Assembly (NCBI GenBank): GCA_019802505.1
Contig: JAFMOC010000266.1
Coordinates: 377,501 to 441,500 of the forward strand
Direction: 5' to 3'
Length of the DNA: 64,000 nucleotides
Source: Corydoras sp. C115
Lineage: Eukaryota > Chordata > Actinopteri > Siluriformes > Callichthyidae
Of the stretch, positions 23,165-33,406 are shown piece after piece. The position numbers and the translations under genes were made by a program. Every line of letters starts with the position of its first letter. Within the stretch, counting starts at the first letter, position 1. The notes beneath the pieces are model-generated. The model was not told the DNA's origin and made no database searches. It worked only from the letters and a program-made list of their open reading frames with translations.

Positions 23165-23547
23165 TGTCAGGAATTTTCAATTCCTTATACATTATGAGAA
23201 TTCCAATATGGCCGAAAGACAAACAAAGGACCTTGGATTTCCCGCCACTAGGAAAATACTGGGCTGTGATTGGCTGATTTAAAACCTAGGGCGGTAATTT
23301 GTGATTGGCTTAAAGCAGTTAGGGGGCGGGAACTAGACGTAACGCATATACACCCAGGTAAACACAAGGGAGGGGCACTTTCACTCAGACGCGGAGGGAG
23401 ACAGCATCAGAACGCTGAGGAGGGAAGACCACTGGCCAACGTGAGTTACTGGAGGTGTCCATGAAGTATTCTCTTTGTCCTAAATAAATGAGTTGAGGCG
23501 ACCATTTTGCATCAGCTCGTTCTTTTCAAAATCTAAAGATCCTAACA
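23165..23547 (+). mobile_element. Solo LTR, 383 bp
   Basis: Begins TGTCAGGA and ends TCCTAACA, near-perfect short inverted ends of TG...CA type. It interrupts the SINE and duplicates CTAA (23161-23164 and 23548-23551). A polyadenylation signal AATAAA lies at 23483-23488, followed by a GTTGAG-rich stretch. No internal gag or pol sequence remains, as expected after recombination between two LTRs. Class (gypsy-like or retroviral) is undetermined. Confidence 0.82.
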
Positions 23548-23562
23548 CTAACCACTAAGCCT

Positions 23563-23745
23563 GTTCTGTTCAACCCGCTATTTTTTTTCCAGCGTTGTTG
23601 AAGCGCTGCAGGTGACGTAAGCTGTTAGGAAAATTGCGAGTAACGCCGAAATCGTGCCGACCCAACGAATCGGTAACGAAATTCGTTATCGACACTTTTC
23701 ATCATCGATTTTTATCGATTTCATCGATTCGTTGTTGCAGCCCTA
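23563..23745. mobile_element. hAT-like repeat end, fragment
   Basis: ATCGATTTTTATCGATTTCA followed by TTGCAGCCCTAG resembles one end of the fish hAT repeats with GGGCTGCAAC termini. No partner end is seen. Confidence 0.5.
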
Positions 23746-24247
23746 GTTGATGTCAACAATCCTAATCACTATAAAATTAAATGAATGCTCTTGGTTAGCT
23801 AAATCCTCCAGTGAGTCTTTGCCACTTATCAGCGCCTCGTCCGCCAATAACGCCAATCTCTAGTGTGTCTCAGAATACGGCGTTAATTCACCGTCAACCC
23901 AAGAGACGAAGTGGAGAAGTAGTCATGTTCGGGAGAGATTTTGCCCGAGCCACAGGACTCATGGAAGCGCTCCATCCCTCATGGTGAAGAGCGAACGAGC
24001 CAGGACAGTTGGCGTGAGCTGGCAACACAAGACAAGAAAAGTGGGGCAGAACCCACAACAAGGCCGCAACGAGCAGGTCTGACGCATGAGCCCGAACGCT
24101 TGGGCTCGAGTCGGTCCCAGCAGAAGGAAGTGCAGTGGAAGGTGGGAGAGCGCCCGCAGAGGGAGCGGAGGGGTTGACTCTTTGAACCCTGAATTTGTTT
24201 GGCTGTGGCCTTGGCGCACATTCACTCCACTGCAGGACGGGCGAGCG
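23746..24247. other. Unique GC-moderate sequence
   Basis: Several overlapping short open frames on both strands (23894-24438), none with a family match. Confidence 0.45.
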
Positions 24248-24452
24248 CTCCGGAATATGCATTTCACACTGATCACATAGAGTTCAAGCTCCCTCTTCCT
24301 CCTCCTCCTCCTCCTCCCTCTCTCACTTTCTTGTGCACGTTCTCTCAGTTGCTTTGCCTCCTGTTCTTCCACCACCCCTCTCCACCTGACCTCGAAGGGC
24401 ATGATGTACGGCGGGATATTATAGTGAGAAAAATGCATATATGATCAAATGT
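24248..24452 (+). repeat. Segmental duplication, copy 1 left part
   Basis: CTCCGGAATATGCATTTCAC through ATGATCAAATGT; repeated at 25705-25903. Includes a CCT microsatellite. Confidence 0.92.
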
Positions 24453-24795
24453 GGGCGGCACGGTGGCTCTCGCACGTTCTCCTCTCAGCACTAGGGATTC
24501 CCGGTTCGAATCCCCATCTGGGTGGAGTTTCCATGTTCTCCCCGTGTCCGCGTGGGTTTCCTCCGGGTTCTCCGGTGTCCTCCCACAGTCCAAAAACATG
24601 GATCAAGTCAATTAAGTTCTCCAAATTGCCCCATATACAGTGCGTCTGTGTGAGTGAGTGTGTTCCCAGTGATAGATTGGCGTCCTGTCCTGGGTGTATC
24701 TGCCCAACGTCCGAAACGTTCTCCCCTGGATGGGCATGGGGAACCGCACCGCGACCTAATAGAGGATAAAGTGGGAGATAATGAATAAATGGATA
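24453..24795 (+). mobile_element. V-SINE, full length
   Basis: First of three units flanked overall by ATGATCAAATGT (24441-24452 and 25266-25277). Confidence 0.9.
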
Positions 24796-24810
24796 AGTTT
24801 TAGATGGGGC

Positions 24811-25075
24811 AGCACAGTGGTTTAGTGGTTAGCATGTTCTCCTCTCAGCACTAGGGATCCCCGGTTCGATTCCCAATCTGGGTGGAGGTTCCATGTTCTC
24901 CCTTGTCCGTGTGGGTTTCCTCCGAGTTCTCCGGTGTCCTCCCACAGTCCAAAAACATGGATCAAGGTCAATTGAGTTCTCCAAATTGCCCCATATAAAG
25001 TGTGTCTGTGTGAGTGAGTGTGACCAGCGATAGATTGGCACCCTCCCCTGGATGGGCATGGGGAACCCCCCCCCA
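24811..25075 (+). mobile_element. V-SINE, body deletion
   Basis: Preceded by AAGTTTTAGATGGGG and shares GTGTGACCAGCGATAG and CAGCACAGTGGTTTAGTGG with the copy at 22228, so the two are recent duplicates. Confidence 0.88.
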
Positions 25076-25085
25076 AATTGCCCCA

Positions 25086-25265
25086 AATTGAGTTCTCCAA
25101 ATTGCCCCATATAGAGTGTGTCTGTGTGAGTGAGTGTGTGCCCAGTGATAGATTGGCGCCCTGTCCTGGGTGTATCTGCCCAGCGCTTGAGACGTTCTCC
25201 CCTGGATGGGCATGGGGAACCCCCCCACGACCCTAAGATAGGATTAAGCGGAAGATAATGAATGA
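25086..25265 (+). mobile_element. V-SINE, body to tail
   Basis: Starts at AATTGAGTTCTCC; tail CGGAAGATAATGAATGA followed by the second ATGATCAAATGT. Confidence 0.87.
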
Positions 25266-25301
25266 ATGATCAAATGTATGGAAAGCATGTTGTATGTGGG
25301 G
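25266..25301 (+). repeat. Segmental duplication, copy 1 right part
   Basis: ATGATCAAATGTATGG to TGTGGGG, contiguous in copy 2 at 25892-25927. Confidence 0.9.
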
Positions 25302-25690
25302 TGGCACGTTGGCTTAGTGGTTGGCATGTTCTCCTCCCAGCACTAGGGATTCTCGGTTCGAATCCCAATCTGGGTGGAGTTTCCATGTTCTCCCCGTGTC
25401 CGCGTGGGTTTCCTCCAGGTTCTCCGGTTTCCTCCCACAGTCCAAAAACATGGATCAAGTCAATTGAGTTCTCCAAATTGCCCCATATAGTGTGTGTCTG
25501 TGTGAGTGTGTGTCCAGTGATAGATTGGCGCCCTGTCCTGGGTGTATCTGCCCAGCGCCCGAGACGTTCTCCCCTGGATGGGCATGGGGAACCCCCCGCT
25601 ACCCTAATGGATCAAGTCAATTGAGTTCTCCGAATTGCCCCATATAGAGTGTGTCTGTGTGAGTGAGTGTGTGCCCAGCGATAGATTATG
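25302..25690 (+). mobile_element. V-SINE plus a second partial body
   Basis: Head to ACCCTAATGG, then a second start at ATCAAGTCAATTGAG running to CAGCGATAGATTATG. Confidence 0.85.
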
Positions 25691-25704
25691 ATAGATTATT
25701 ACGC

Positions 25705-25927
25705 CTCCGGAATATGCATTTCACACTGATCACATAGAGTTCAAGCTCCCTCCTCCTCCTCCTCCTCCCTCTCTCACTTTCTTGTGCACGTTCTCTCAGT
25801 TGCTTTGCCTCCTGTTTTTCCACCACCCCTCTCCACCTGACCTCGAAGGGCATGATGTACGCCGGGATATTATAGTGAGAAAAATGCATATATGATCAAA
25901 CGTATGGAAAGCATGCTGTATGTGGGG
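25705..25927 (+). repeat. Segmental duplication, copy 2 (SINE-free)
   Basis: Reads through the site where copy 1 holds three SINE units (ATGATCAAACGT at 25892-25903), so it keeps the pre-insertion state. Confidence 0.92.
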
Positions 25928-26102
25928 TGCATGTTGTTAACCTCGCAAACGAACTCGCATATGCGGATTTCACAAAGCGGGCTTTCCGTTTAGCCCGATT
26001 ACTTAAACCGAGTCAAGTTATGCAGTTGGAACATTACATTTTCTTAAACCCATTGGGAACGCGGCCAACAAAAACAAAAAGGCGGTATTTGATTAAATAC
26101 AT

Positions 26103-27590
26103 AGCATAGCAGGGATCAGATCTTGCCTCAAGTGGAGGAGTTAAAGTATCTCGGGGTCTTGAGTTGAAGTTTCTTGGGGTCTTGTTCACAAGTGATGGGA
26201 AGATGGAGCGTGAGATTGACAGACGGATCGGCGCGGGGTCAGCGGATGCGGACCCTATACCGGTCCATTGTGGTAAAGAAGGAGCTGAGCCACAAGGCAA
26301 GGCTCTCGATTTACCAGGCGATCTACGTTCCGACCCTCACCTATGGTCAGGAGCTTTGGGTAATGACCGAAAGAGCAAGATCACATAGCATAGCAGGGAT
26401 CAGATCTTGCCTCAAGTGGAGGAGTTGAAGTATCTCGGGGTCTTGAGTTGAAGTATCTCGGGGTCTTGAGTTGAAGTATCTTGGGGTCTTGTTCACGAGT
26501 GATGGGAAGATGGAGCGTGAGATTGACAGACGGATCGGCGCGGGGTCAGCGGATGCGGACCCTATACCGGTCCGTTGTGGTAAAGAAGGAGCTGAGCCAC
26601 AAGGCAAGGCTCTCGATTTACCACGCGATCTACGTTCCGACCCTCACCTATGGTCAGGAGCTTTGGGTAATGACCGAAAGAGCAAGATCACATAGCATAG
26701 CAGGGATCAGATCTTGCCTCAAGTGGAGGAGTTGAAGTATCTCGGGGTCTTGAGTTGAAGTATCTCGGGGTCTTGTTCACGAGTGATGGGAAGATGGAAC
26801 GTGAGATTGACAGACGGATCGGCACGGGGTCAGCGGATGCGGACCCTATACCGGTCCATTGTGGTAAAGAAGGAGCTGAGCCATAAGGCAAGGCTCTCGA
26901 TTTACCAGGCGATCTACGTTCCGACCCTCACCTATGGTCAGGAGCTTTGGGTAATGACCGAAAGAGCAAGATCGCATAGCATAGCAGGGATCAGATCTTG
27001 CCTCAAGTGGAGGAGTTGAAGTATCTCGGGGTCTTGAGTTGAAGTATCTCGGGGTCTTGAGTTGAAGTATCTCGGGGTCTTGAGTTGAAGTATCTCGGGG
27101 TCTTGTTCACGAGTGATGGGAAGATGGAACGTGAGATTGACAGACGGATCGGCACGGGGTCAGCGGATGCGGACCCTATACCGGTCCATTGTGGTAAAGA
27201 AGGAGCTGAGCCATAAGGCAAGGCTCTCGATTTACCAGGCGATCTACGTTCCGACCCTCACCTATGGTCAGGAGCTTTGGGTAATGACCGAAAGAGCAAG
27301 ATCGCATAGCATAGCAGGGATCAGATCTTGCCTCAAGTGGAGGAGATGAAGTATCTCGGGGTTTTGAGTTGAAGTATCTTGGGGTCTTGTTCACGAGTGA
27401 TGGGAAGATGGAACGTGAGATTGACAGACGGATCGGCGCGGGGTCAGCGGATGCGGACCCTATACCGGTCCGTTGTGGTAAAGAAGGAGCTGAGCCACAA
27501 GGCAAGGCTCTCGATTTACCAGGCGATCTACGTTCCGACCCTCACCTATGGTCAGGAGCTTTGGGTAATGACCGAAAGAGCGAGATCGCC
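26103..27590 (+). repeat. Tandem array of a LINE reverse-transcriptase segment
   Basis: Five units start with AGCATAGCAGGGATCAGATC at 26103, 26387, 26694, 26978 and 27308. The first four are 284, 307, 284 and 330 bp. The differences are exact multiples of 23, matching 1, 2, 1 and 3 copies of a nested 23-base repeat (TTGAAGTATCTCGGGGTC TTGAG). Each unit encodes the same LINE piece (YLGVLFTSDGKMEREIDRRI, then YVPTLTYGQELWVMTERA in another frame). Most units are not a multiple of three, so no fusion protein is kept. Confidence 0.93.
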
Positions 27591-27990
27591 AATACAAGCG
27601 GCCGAAATGGGTTTTCTCCGCAGGGTTGCTGGACTCTCCCTTAGAGATGGGGTGAGAAGCTCGGTCATCCGGGAGAGGCTCGGAGTGGAGCTGCTACTCC
27701 TCCGCATCGAAAGGAGCCAGTTGACGTGGTTGGGGCGTCTGGTCAGGATGCCTCCTGGGCGCCTTCCAAGGGAGGTGTTTCAGGCAAGTCCAGCTGGGAG
27801 GAGACCCCACGGGGAAGACCAAGGACATGCTGGAGGGATTATATCTCTCAGCTGGTCTGGGAACGCCTCGGGGTTCCGCCAGTCGAGCTGGTGGAGGTGG
27901 CTGGGGCGAGGGAGGTCTGGGTCTCCCTACTTCGGTTGCTGCCCCCACGACCCGAACCCCGGACAAGCGGAAGATAATGGATGGATGGAA
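27308..27990 (+). mobile_element. 5'-truncated non-LTR retrotransposon (LINE) 3' end
   Basis: The fifth array unit continues into the C-terminal part of a LINE ORF2. Recognisable blocks are YLGVLFTSDGKMEREIDRR, IQAAEMGFLRRVAGLSLRDG, SQLTWLGRLVRMPPGRLP and EVWVSLLRLLPPRPEP. At least two frameshifts separate them (near 27445 and 27800), so it is dead. Downstream is the 3' tail GGACAAGCGGAAGATAATGG with ATGG repeats, the same tail as the V-SINEs. The clade (L2/CR1, RTE or Rex) cannot be settled without a search. The upstream RT and endonuclease domains are absent. Confidence 0.85.
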
Positions 27991-27997
27991 GTTTTAA

Positions 27998-28325
27998 ATG
28001 GGGCGGCACGGTGGCTTAGTGGTTAGCATGTTCTCCTCTCAGCGCTAGGGATTTCTAGGAGTTTCCATGTTCTCCCCGTGTCTGCGTGGGTTTCCTCCGG
28101 GTTCTCCGGTTTCCTCCCACAGTCCAAAAACATGGATCAAGTCAATTGAATTCTCCATATTGCCCCATATAGAGTGTGTCTGTGTGAGTGAGTGTGTGTC
28201 CAGTGATAGATTGGTGTCCTGTCCTGGGTGTATCTGCCCAGCACCCGAAACGTTCTCCCCTGGATGGGCATTGGGAACCCCCCGCGACCCTAATAGAGGA
28301 TAAAGCAGAAGACAATGGATGGATG
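27998..28325 (+). mobile_element. V-SINE, B box deleted
   Basis: GGGATTTCTAGGAGTTTCC skips the B box. Flanked by AAGTTTTAAATGGGG and AAGTTTTAGATGGGG. Confidence 0.88.
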
Positions 28326-28340
28326 GACAAGTTTTAGATG

Positions 28341-28700
28341 GGGCGGCACGGTGGCTTAGTGGTTAGCACGTTCTCCTCTCAGCTCTAGGGATTCCCGGTT
28401 CGAATCCCCATCTAGGTGAAGTCTCCATGTTTTCCCCGTGTCCGCGTGGGTTTCCTCCGGGTTCTCCGGTTTCCTCCCACAGTCCAAAAACATGGATCAA
28501 GTCAATTGAGTTCTCTAAATTGCCCCATATAGAGTGTTTCTGTGTGAGTGAGTGTGTGCCCAGTGATGGATTGGCACCCTGTCTTTGGTGTCTTTGGTGT
28601 ATCTGCCCAGCGCCCGAAACGTTCTCCCCTGGATGGGCATGGGGAACCCCCCCCACGACCCTAATACAGGATAAAGTGGAGGATAATGGATGGATGGATA
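28341..28700 (+). mobile_element. V-SINE, full length
   Basis: Carries a short duplication in the body (GTCTTTGGTGTCTTTGGTG). Confidence 0.9.
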
Positions 28701-29514
28701 ATTGTTCTCCGCAATCTGCACCTGTCCAATAACCGCAGAACTGCGTTCAATCCAAATTGTTCAATCCAATGTGCCATTTTAATGATTGATTTCATTTAAA
28801 CTTTGGGTTCTTGGTACTTCAGAAAAGCAGGTGATGCCATGTTATGCTTTTCGTCCATTTCATTGAGGACTTGGTTTCGAAATGGTTTCGAAGTTCATGT
28901 TATGGTTTGGAAAATCGAATTAGCGGGGAATCTTCCTCCTTGCCGCCGGTTCCTCTGTGTCCCATGCTTCGGTGAACACAGCGGGACTGAGAGTGCTGCT
29001 CCATTTATGTGCAGCCACACTGTAAACACTCTGGGGTGGTTTTTGATCTCTGAAAGTGACCCGTTTTCATCTATTCCCACTCAGAGGACTCTGGTTGACC
29101 ACAGCGGTCAGGCTTTGGGCCGCCAATGCTCTCTACAGTCGCCCTGATGGGGTGGGCCACAGATTTCTGGGGCTAATTGCACCGTTGAGGTTATATGATC
29201 CTATTTCATACAGCTTGGAGTAAAAGGGGGAGGGAGAGATAGGGGAGTAAGTACATTTGGGGGGGGGGGGGGGTGGAGGTAGAGAGGGCAACAGGCTGAG
29301 AAAAGTCTGTGAGGTGAAGGGAATAATTAAATAAGGAAAAAACTAGACAGGCTGTTTTTAATTTGTAATTTCTTTTTACTTGTAATTAAAAGATTTATTT
29401 ATTAAGTCAATAGTAATAATAATAATGAATATTTTAAGTATATTGTTTAAAAATACTCCCATAACTGAGTCAATATTGGTAGAAAATGAAATAATGAAAT
29501 TAAATATGGAATAT
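28701..29514. other. Unique sequence with G tract
   Basis: No gene recognised; an uninterrupted run of about 15 G near 29259-29273. Open frames here (28803-29147 plus) have no family match. Confidence 0.45.
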
Positions 29515-29603
29515 GGAAATATGGAGCAACAGATGGACTACAGAATGGAACTGTAGAACTACAAAGTCTATGTATATGATAAATAGAGAGACGGTGAGCT
29601 GTA

Positions 29604-29608
<5 letters not shown>
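29515..29608 (+). repeat. Inverted-repeat arm of a palindromic element
   Basis: CAACAGATGGACTACAGAAT, TGTAGAACTACAAAGTC and GTGAGCTGTAC. Its inverse lies at 30341-30452 and a partial direct copy near 30715-30775. Confidence 0.8.

Positions 29609-29635
<27 letters not shown>
29609..29635. repeat. (TA)n microsatellite
   Basis: Short perfect TA run between the palindrome arm and a SINE. Confidence 0.95.
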
Positions 29636-29638
<3 letters not shown>

Positions 29639-29960
29639 CATCCATTATCTCCCGCTTTATCCTCTATTAGGGTCGCGGTGGGGTTCCCCATGCCCATCCA
29701 GGGGAGAACGTTTCGGGTGCTGGGCAGATACACCCAGGACAGGGCGCCAATCCATCGCTGGGCACACACTCACTCACACAGACACACTCTATATGGGGCA
29801 ATTTGGAGAATTTAATTGACTTGATCCATGGTTTTGGACTGTGGGAGGAAACCCACGCAGACACGGGGAGAACATGGAAACTCCACCCAGATGGGGATTC
29901 GAACCGGGAATCCCTTGCGCTGAGAGGCGAACGTGCTAACCACTAAACCACCGTGCTGCC
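29636..29960 (-). mobile_element. V-SINE, core shortened
   Basis: Lacks CGGAGAACCCGGAGG in the core; head complete to CCGTGCTGCCC. Confidence 0.88.
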
Positions 29961-29976
29961 CATATATATATATATA

Positions 29977-30310
29977 TCCATCCATCCATTCATTATCTCC
30001 CGCTTTATCCTCTATTAGGGTCGCGGGGGGGTTCCCCATGCCCATCCAGGGGAGAATGTTTCAGGCGCTGGGCAGATACACCCAGGACAGGGTGGCTATC
30101 CATCACTGGGGACACACTCACTCACACACACTCTATATGGGGCAATTTGGAGAACTCAATTGACTTGATCCATGTTTTTGAACTGTGGTAGGAAACCGGA
30201 GAACCCGGAGGAAACCCACGTGGACAAGGGGAGAACATGGAAACATTCGAACCAGGAATCCCAAGTGCTGAGAGGAGAACATGCTAACCACTACGCCACT
30301 GTGCCGCCCG
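29977..30310 (-). mobile_element. V-SINE, near full length
   Basis: Core lacks part before the B box (ATGGAAACATTCGAACC). Confidence 0.88.
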
Positions 30311-30340
30311 ATTTTTTAAATATATATATATATATATATA

Positions 30341-30452
30341 CTACAGCTAATAGTATACATACTGTAGATACAGCTGATTGTTTGTCCATTTATCATATAG
30401 ATGGACTTTGTAGTTCTACAGTTACATTCTGTTGTCCATCTGTTTCTTAGGA
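30341..30452 (-). repeat. Inverse arm of the palindromic element
   Basis: GACTTTGTAGTTCTACAGTT and TGTTGTCCATCTGTTTC are inverse to 29515-29608. The two arms bracket two SINEs. Confidence 0.8.
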
Positions 30453-31022
30453 CCCCCCACAGAGCAGGTATCATTAGGGTGGTGGATGCTGGTACGATTG
30501 GATCAGTGTGTTCTGATTGGTGGACTATTCTTGGTCAACAGCACTGCTGTGTCTGATCCACTTGTACCAGCACAACACACACTAACACCACCACCATGTC
30601 AGTAATACTGCAGTACTGAGAATCATAACCACCATAACAGCTCCTCTATAGGAGTCTTGATTAGTGGAGAACCTACTAAAGCAGACTTACTAAGTAGGTA
30701 GGTAGAGGAACTATAGACTATAGAATGGAATTGTAGAACTCCATATGTATATGATCAGTGGAATTGACAGTGAGTCAAAAAAGAAATTTCACTGCTGGCT
30801 GTTCTATGTATAACTACGTATGTGACCAATAAACCTGATTCTGATTCTGATTCTGAATGTAGAACTCAGGAGGTAGACCTAATAAAATGGCCAGTGAGTT
30901 TAGATGCGCTGTGTAGTTCAAGAATTACAGACTCTAGTCCATCTGTTGCTCTACATACTTTGTGCGCCCCCGTGACTCTGTTCTCTGATGATCAGGATCC
31001 TCACAGAGCAGGTAATATTAGA
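30453..31022. mobile_element. Rearranged non-autonomous transposon remnant
   Basis: Contains a diverged first copy of the satellite unit (30479), TGTGTCTGATCCACTTG, and a further arm copy near 30715. The sequence type resembles palindromic fish DNA-transposon derivatives rich in GTGGATCAGACACAGCAG. Family undetermined. Confidence 0.6.
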
Positions 31023-32300
31023 GTGGTGGATGATGGTACGAGTGGATCAGACCCCTGTATGTTCTGATTGGTGGACTGTTCTCTGTCCAGCAGCACTGCT
31101 GTGTCTGATCCACTCGGACCACCACAACACACACTAACACACCTGCACCACCATATTAGAATCACTGCAGTACTGAGAATCATCCACCACCTTAACACCT
31201 CCATCTGTGGACAGCATAAGCAGGTATTATTAGGGTGGTGGATGATGGTACGAGTGGATCAGACCCCTGTATGTTCTGATTGGTGGACTGTTCTCTGTCC
31301 AGCAGCACTGCTGTGTCTGATCCACTCGTACACACAACACACACAAACACACCTGCACCACCACCACCACGTCAGAATCACTGCAGTACTACGAATCATC
31401 CACCACCTTAACACCTCCTCCATCTGTGGACAACATAAGCAGGTATTATTAGAGTGGTGGATGATGGTACAAGTGGATCAGACCCCTGTATGTTCTGATT
31501 GGTGGAAAGTTCTCTGTCCAGCAGCACTGCTGTGTCTGATCCACTCGGACCACCACAACACACACTAACACACCTGCACCACCATATTAGAATCACTGCA
31601 GTACTGAGAATCATCCACCACCTTAACACCTCCATCTGTGGACAGCATAAGCAGGTATTATTAGGGTGGTGGATGATGGTACGAGTGGATCAGACCCTGT
31701 ATGTCCTGATTGGTGGACTGTTCTCTGTCCAGCAGCACTGCTGTGTCTGATCCACTCGTACACACAACACACACTAACACACCTGCACCACCATATTAGA
31801 ATCACTGCAGTATTGAGAATCATCCACCACCTTAACACCTCCATCTGTGGACAACATAAGCAGGTATCATTAGGGTGGTGGATGATGGTACGAGTGGATC
31901 AGACCCTGTATGTCCTGATTGGTGGACTGTTCTCTGTCCAGCAGCACTGCTGTGTCTGATCCACTCGTACACACAACACACACTAACACACCTGCACCAC
32001 CATATTAGAATCACTGCAGTATTGAGAATCATCCACCACCTTAACACCTCCTCCATCTGTGGACAGCATAAGCAGGTATTATTAGAGTGGTGGATGATGG
32101 TACGAGTGGATCAGACCCTGTATGTTCTGATTGGTGGACTGTTCTCTGTCCAGCAGCACTGCTGTGTCTGATCCACTCGTACACACAACACACACTAACA
32201 CAACCACCACCATATTAGAATCACTGCAGTACTGTGAATCATCCACCACCCTAATACCTCCTCTGTGGACAGCATAAGCAGGTATCATTAGGGTGGTGGA
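31023..32300 (+). repeat. ~212-bp satellite, six units
   Basis: GTGGTGGATGATGG begins units at 31023, 31235, 31454, 31666, 31875, 32087 and (partial) 32293, giving lengths 212, 219, 212, 209, 212 and 206. Most units hold an inverted repeat GTACGAGTGGATCAGA / TCTGATCCACTCGTAC that could form a hairpin; units whose right arm reads CACTCGGACC pair less well. Length steps of 3 come from CACCAC/CTCCTC slippage. Confidence 0.93.
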
Positions 32301-32545
32301 TGATGGCACGAGCGCTGGTGTTATTTGTATGGTGGATCATCCTCATCACTGCAGTGATTCTGTCCTGATGGTGGTTTGTCGGTTTGGGGTTAAGTGGTTC
32401 AGGTCACACACTGGATGTCCAGCAGCAGGAATCTGTATTTAATTACCTCCAGGACTCGAGTTTCAGGGCTTTGTGAGGTGAATCTGCAGGCTACACCAAA
32501 CTTTCACACGAGTTCAACAATATATTCAACTGGGGTGACCTTTCA
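32301..32545. other. Unique sequence after the satellite
   Basis: Partly degraded satellite at the start, then sequence with no recognisable feature. Confidence 0.45.
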
Positions 32546-32549
32546 GCTG

Positions 32550-32646
32550 CCGGGGAGAACATGGAAACTCCACCCAGATTGGGATTCGAACTGGATATCC
32601 CTTGCGCTGAGAGAAGAACATGCCAACCACTAAGCCACCGTGCCGC
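32550..32646 (-). mobile_element. V-SINE head fragment
   Basis: GGGGAGAACATGGAAACTCC to CCGTGCCGC; core and tail absent. Confidence 0.85.
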
Positions 32647-32698
32647 ATAGTAATTTATATAATAATAATTACAGAATTATGGTAAACTAATTACATTG

Positions 32699-33045
32699 CT
32701 GGCTTAGTGTTTAGCATGTTCTCCTCTCAGCACTAGGGATTCCCGGTTCGAATCCCCATCTGGGTGGAGTTTCCATGTTCTCCCCGTGTCCGCGTGGGTT
32801 TCCTCCGGGTTCTCCGGTTTCCTCCCACAGTCCAAAAACATGGATCAAGTCAATTGAGTTCTCCAAATTGCCCCATATAGAGTGTGTCTGTGTGAGTGAG
32901 TGTGTGCCCAGCGATAGATTGGCGCCCTGTCCTGGGTGTATCTGCCCAGCGCCCGAGACGTTCTCCCCTGGATGGGCATGGGGAACCCCACCGCGACCCT
33001 AATAGAGGATAAAGCGGGAGATAATGAATGAATGAATGAATGAAT
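32699..33045 (+). mobile_element. V-SINE, nearly consensus
   Basis: Only the first few bases are missing (starts TGGCTTAGTG). B box, core, body and tail are at consensus with an ATGA tail repeat, suggesting a recent copy. Confidence 0.92.
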
Positions 33046-33367
33046 AATTGCATAGCATTCATTTAAAGGATAAATTTGAATACGGTAGTGTCGGCGGACG
33101 CCTTCGGAAGTGGGTGGAGTCTGCAGACAGGCGTCGGTGTCCCAGCGTATGGCGGCATAAGCTGATCAGCTGTTTGTCTGTTTGTTTTTCGGCAGTGAAC
33201 ACAGTGGAGATTCGGAAAGGCTCTGACCTTTCAGCCTGGCTCCGAGCGGCAGACAGCATCGCGGGCTAATCGCACGCGGGGAACAAACAGACGCTCGCAG
33301 CTCCTCTGTTTGCGTCCCAGGGGCTCGGGAATAAGGCAATATAAAAATGTAAATATTGGGTTTTGGG

Positions 33368-33406
<39 letters not shown>

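Noticed and set aside
31068..32309. Tandem frames with WWMMVRVDQT and HTLTHLHHHIRITAVL
   Set aside because: Readings of the 212-bp satellite; frames change with 1-3 base indels between units.
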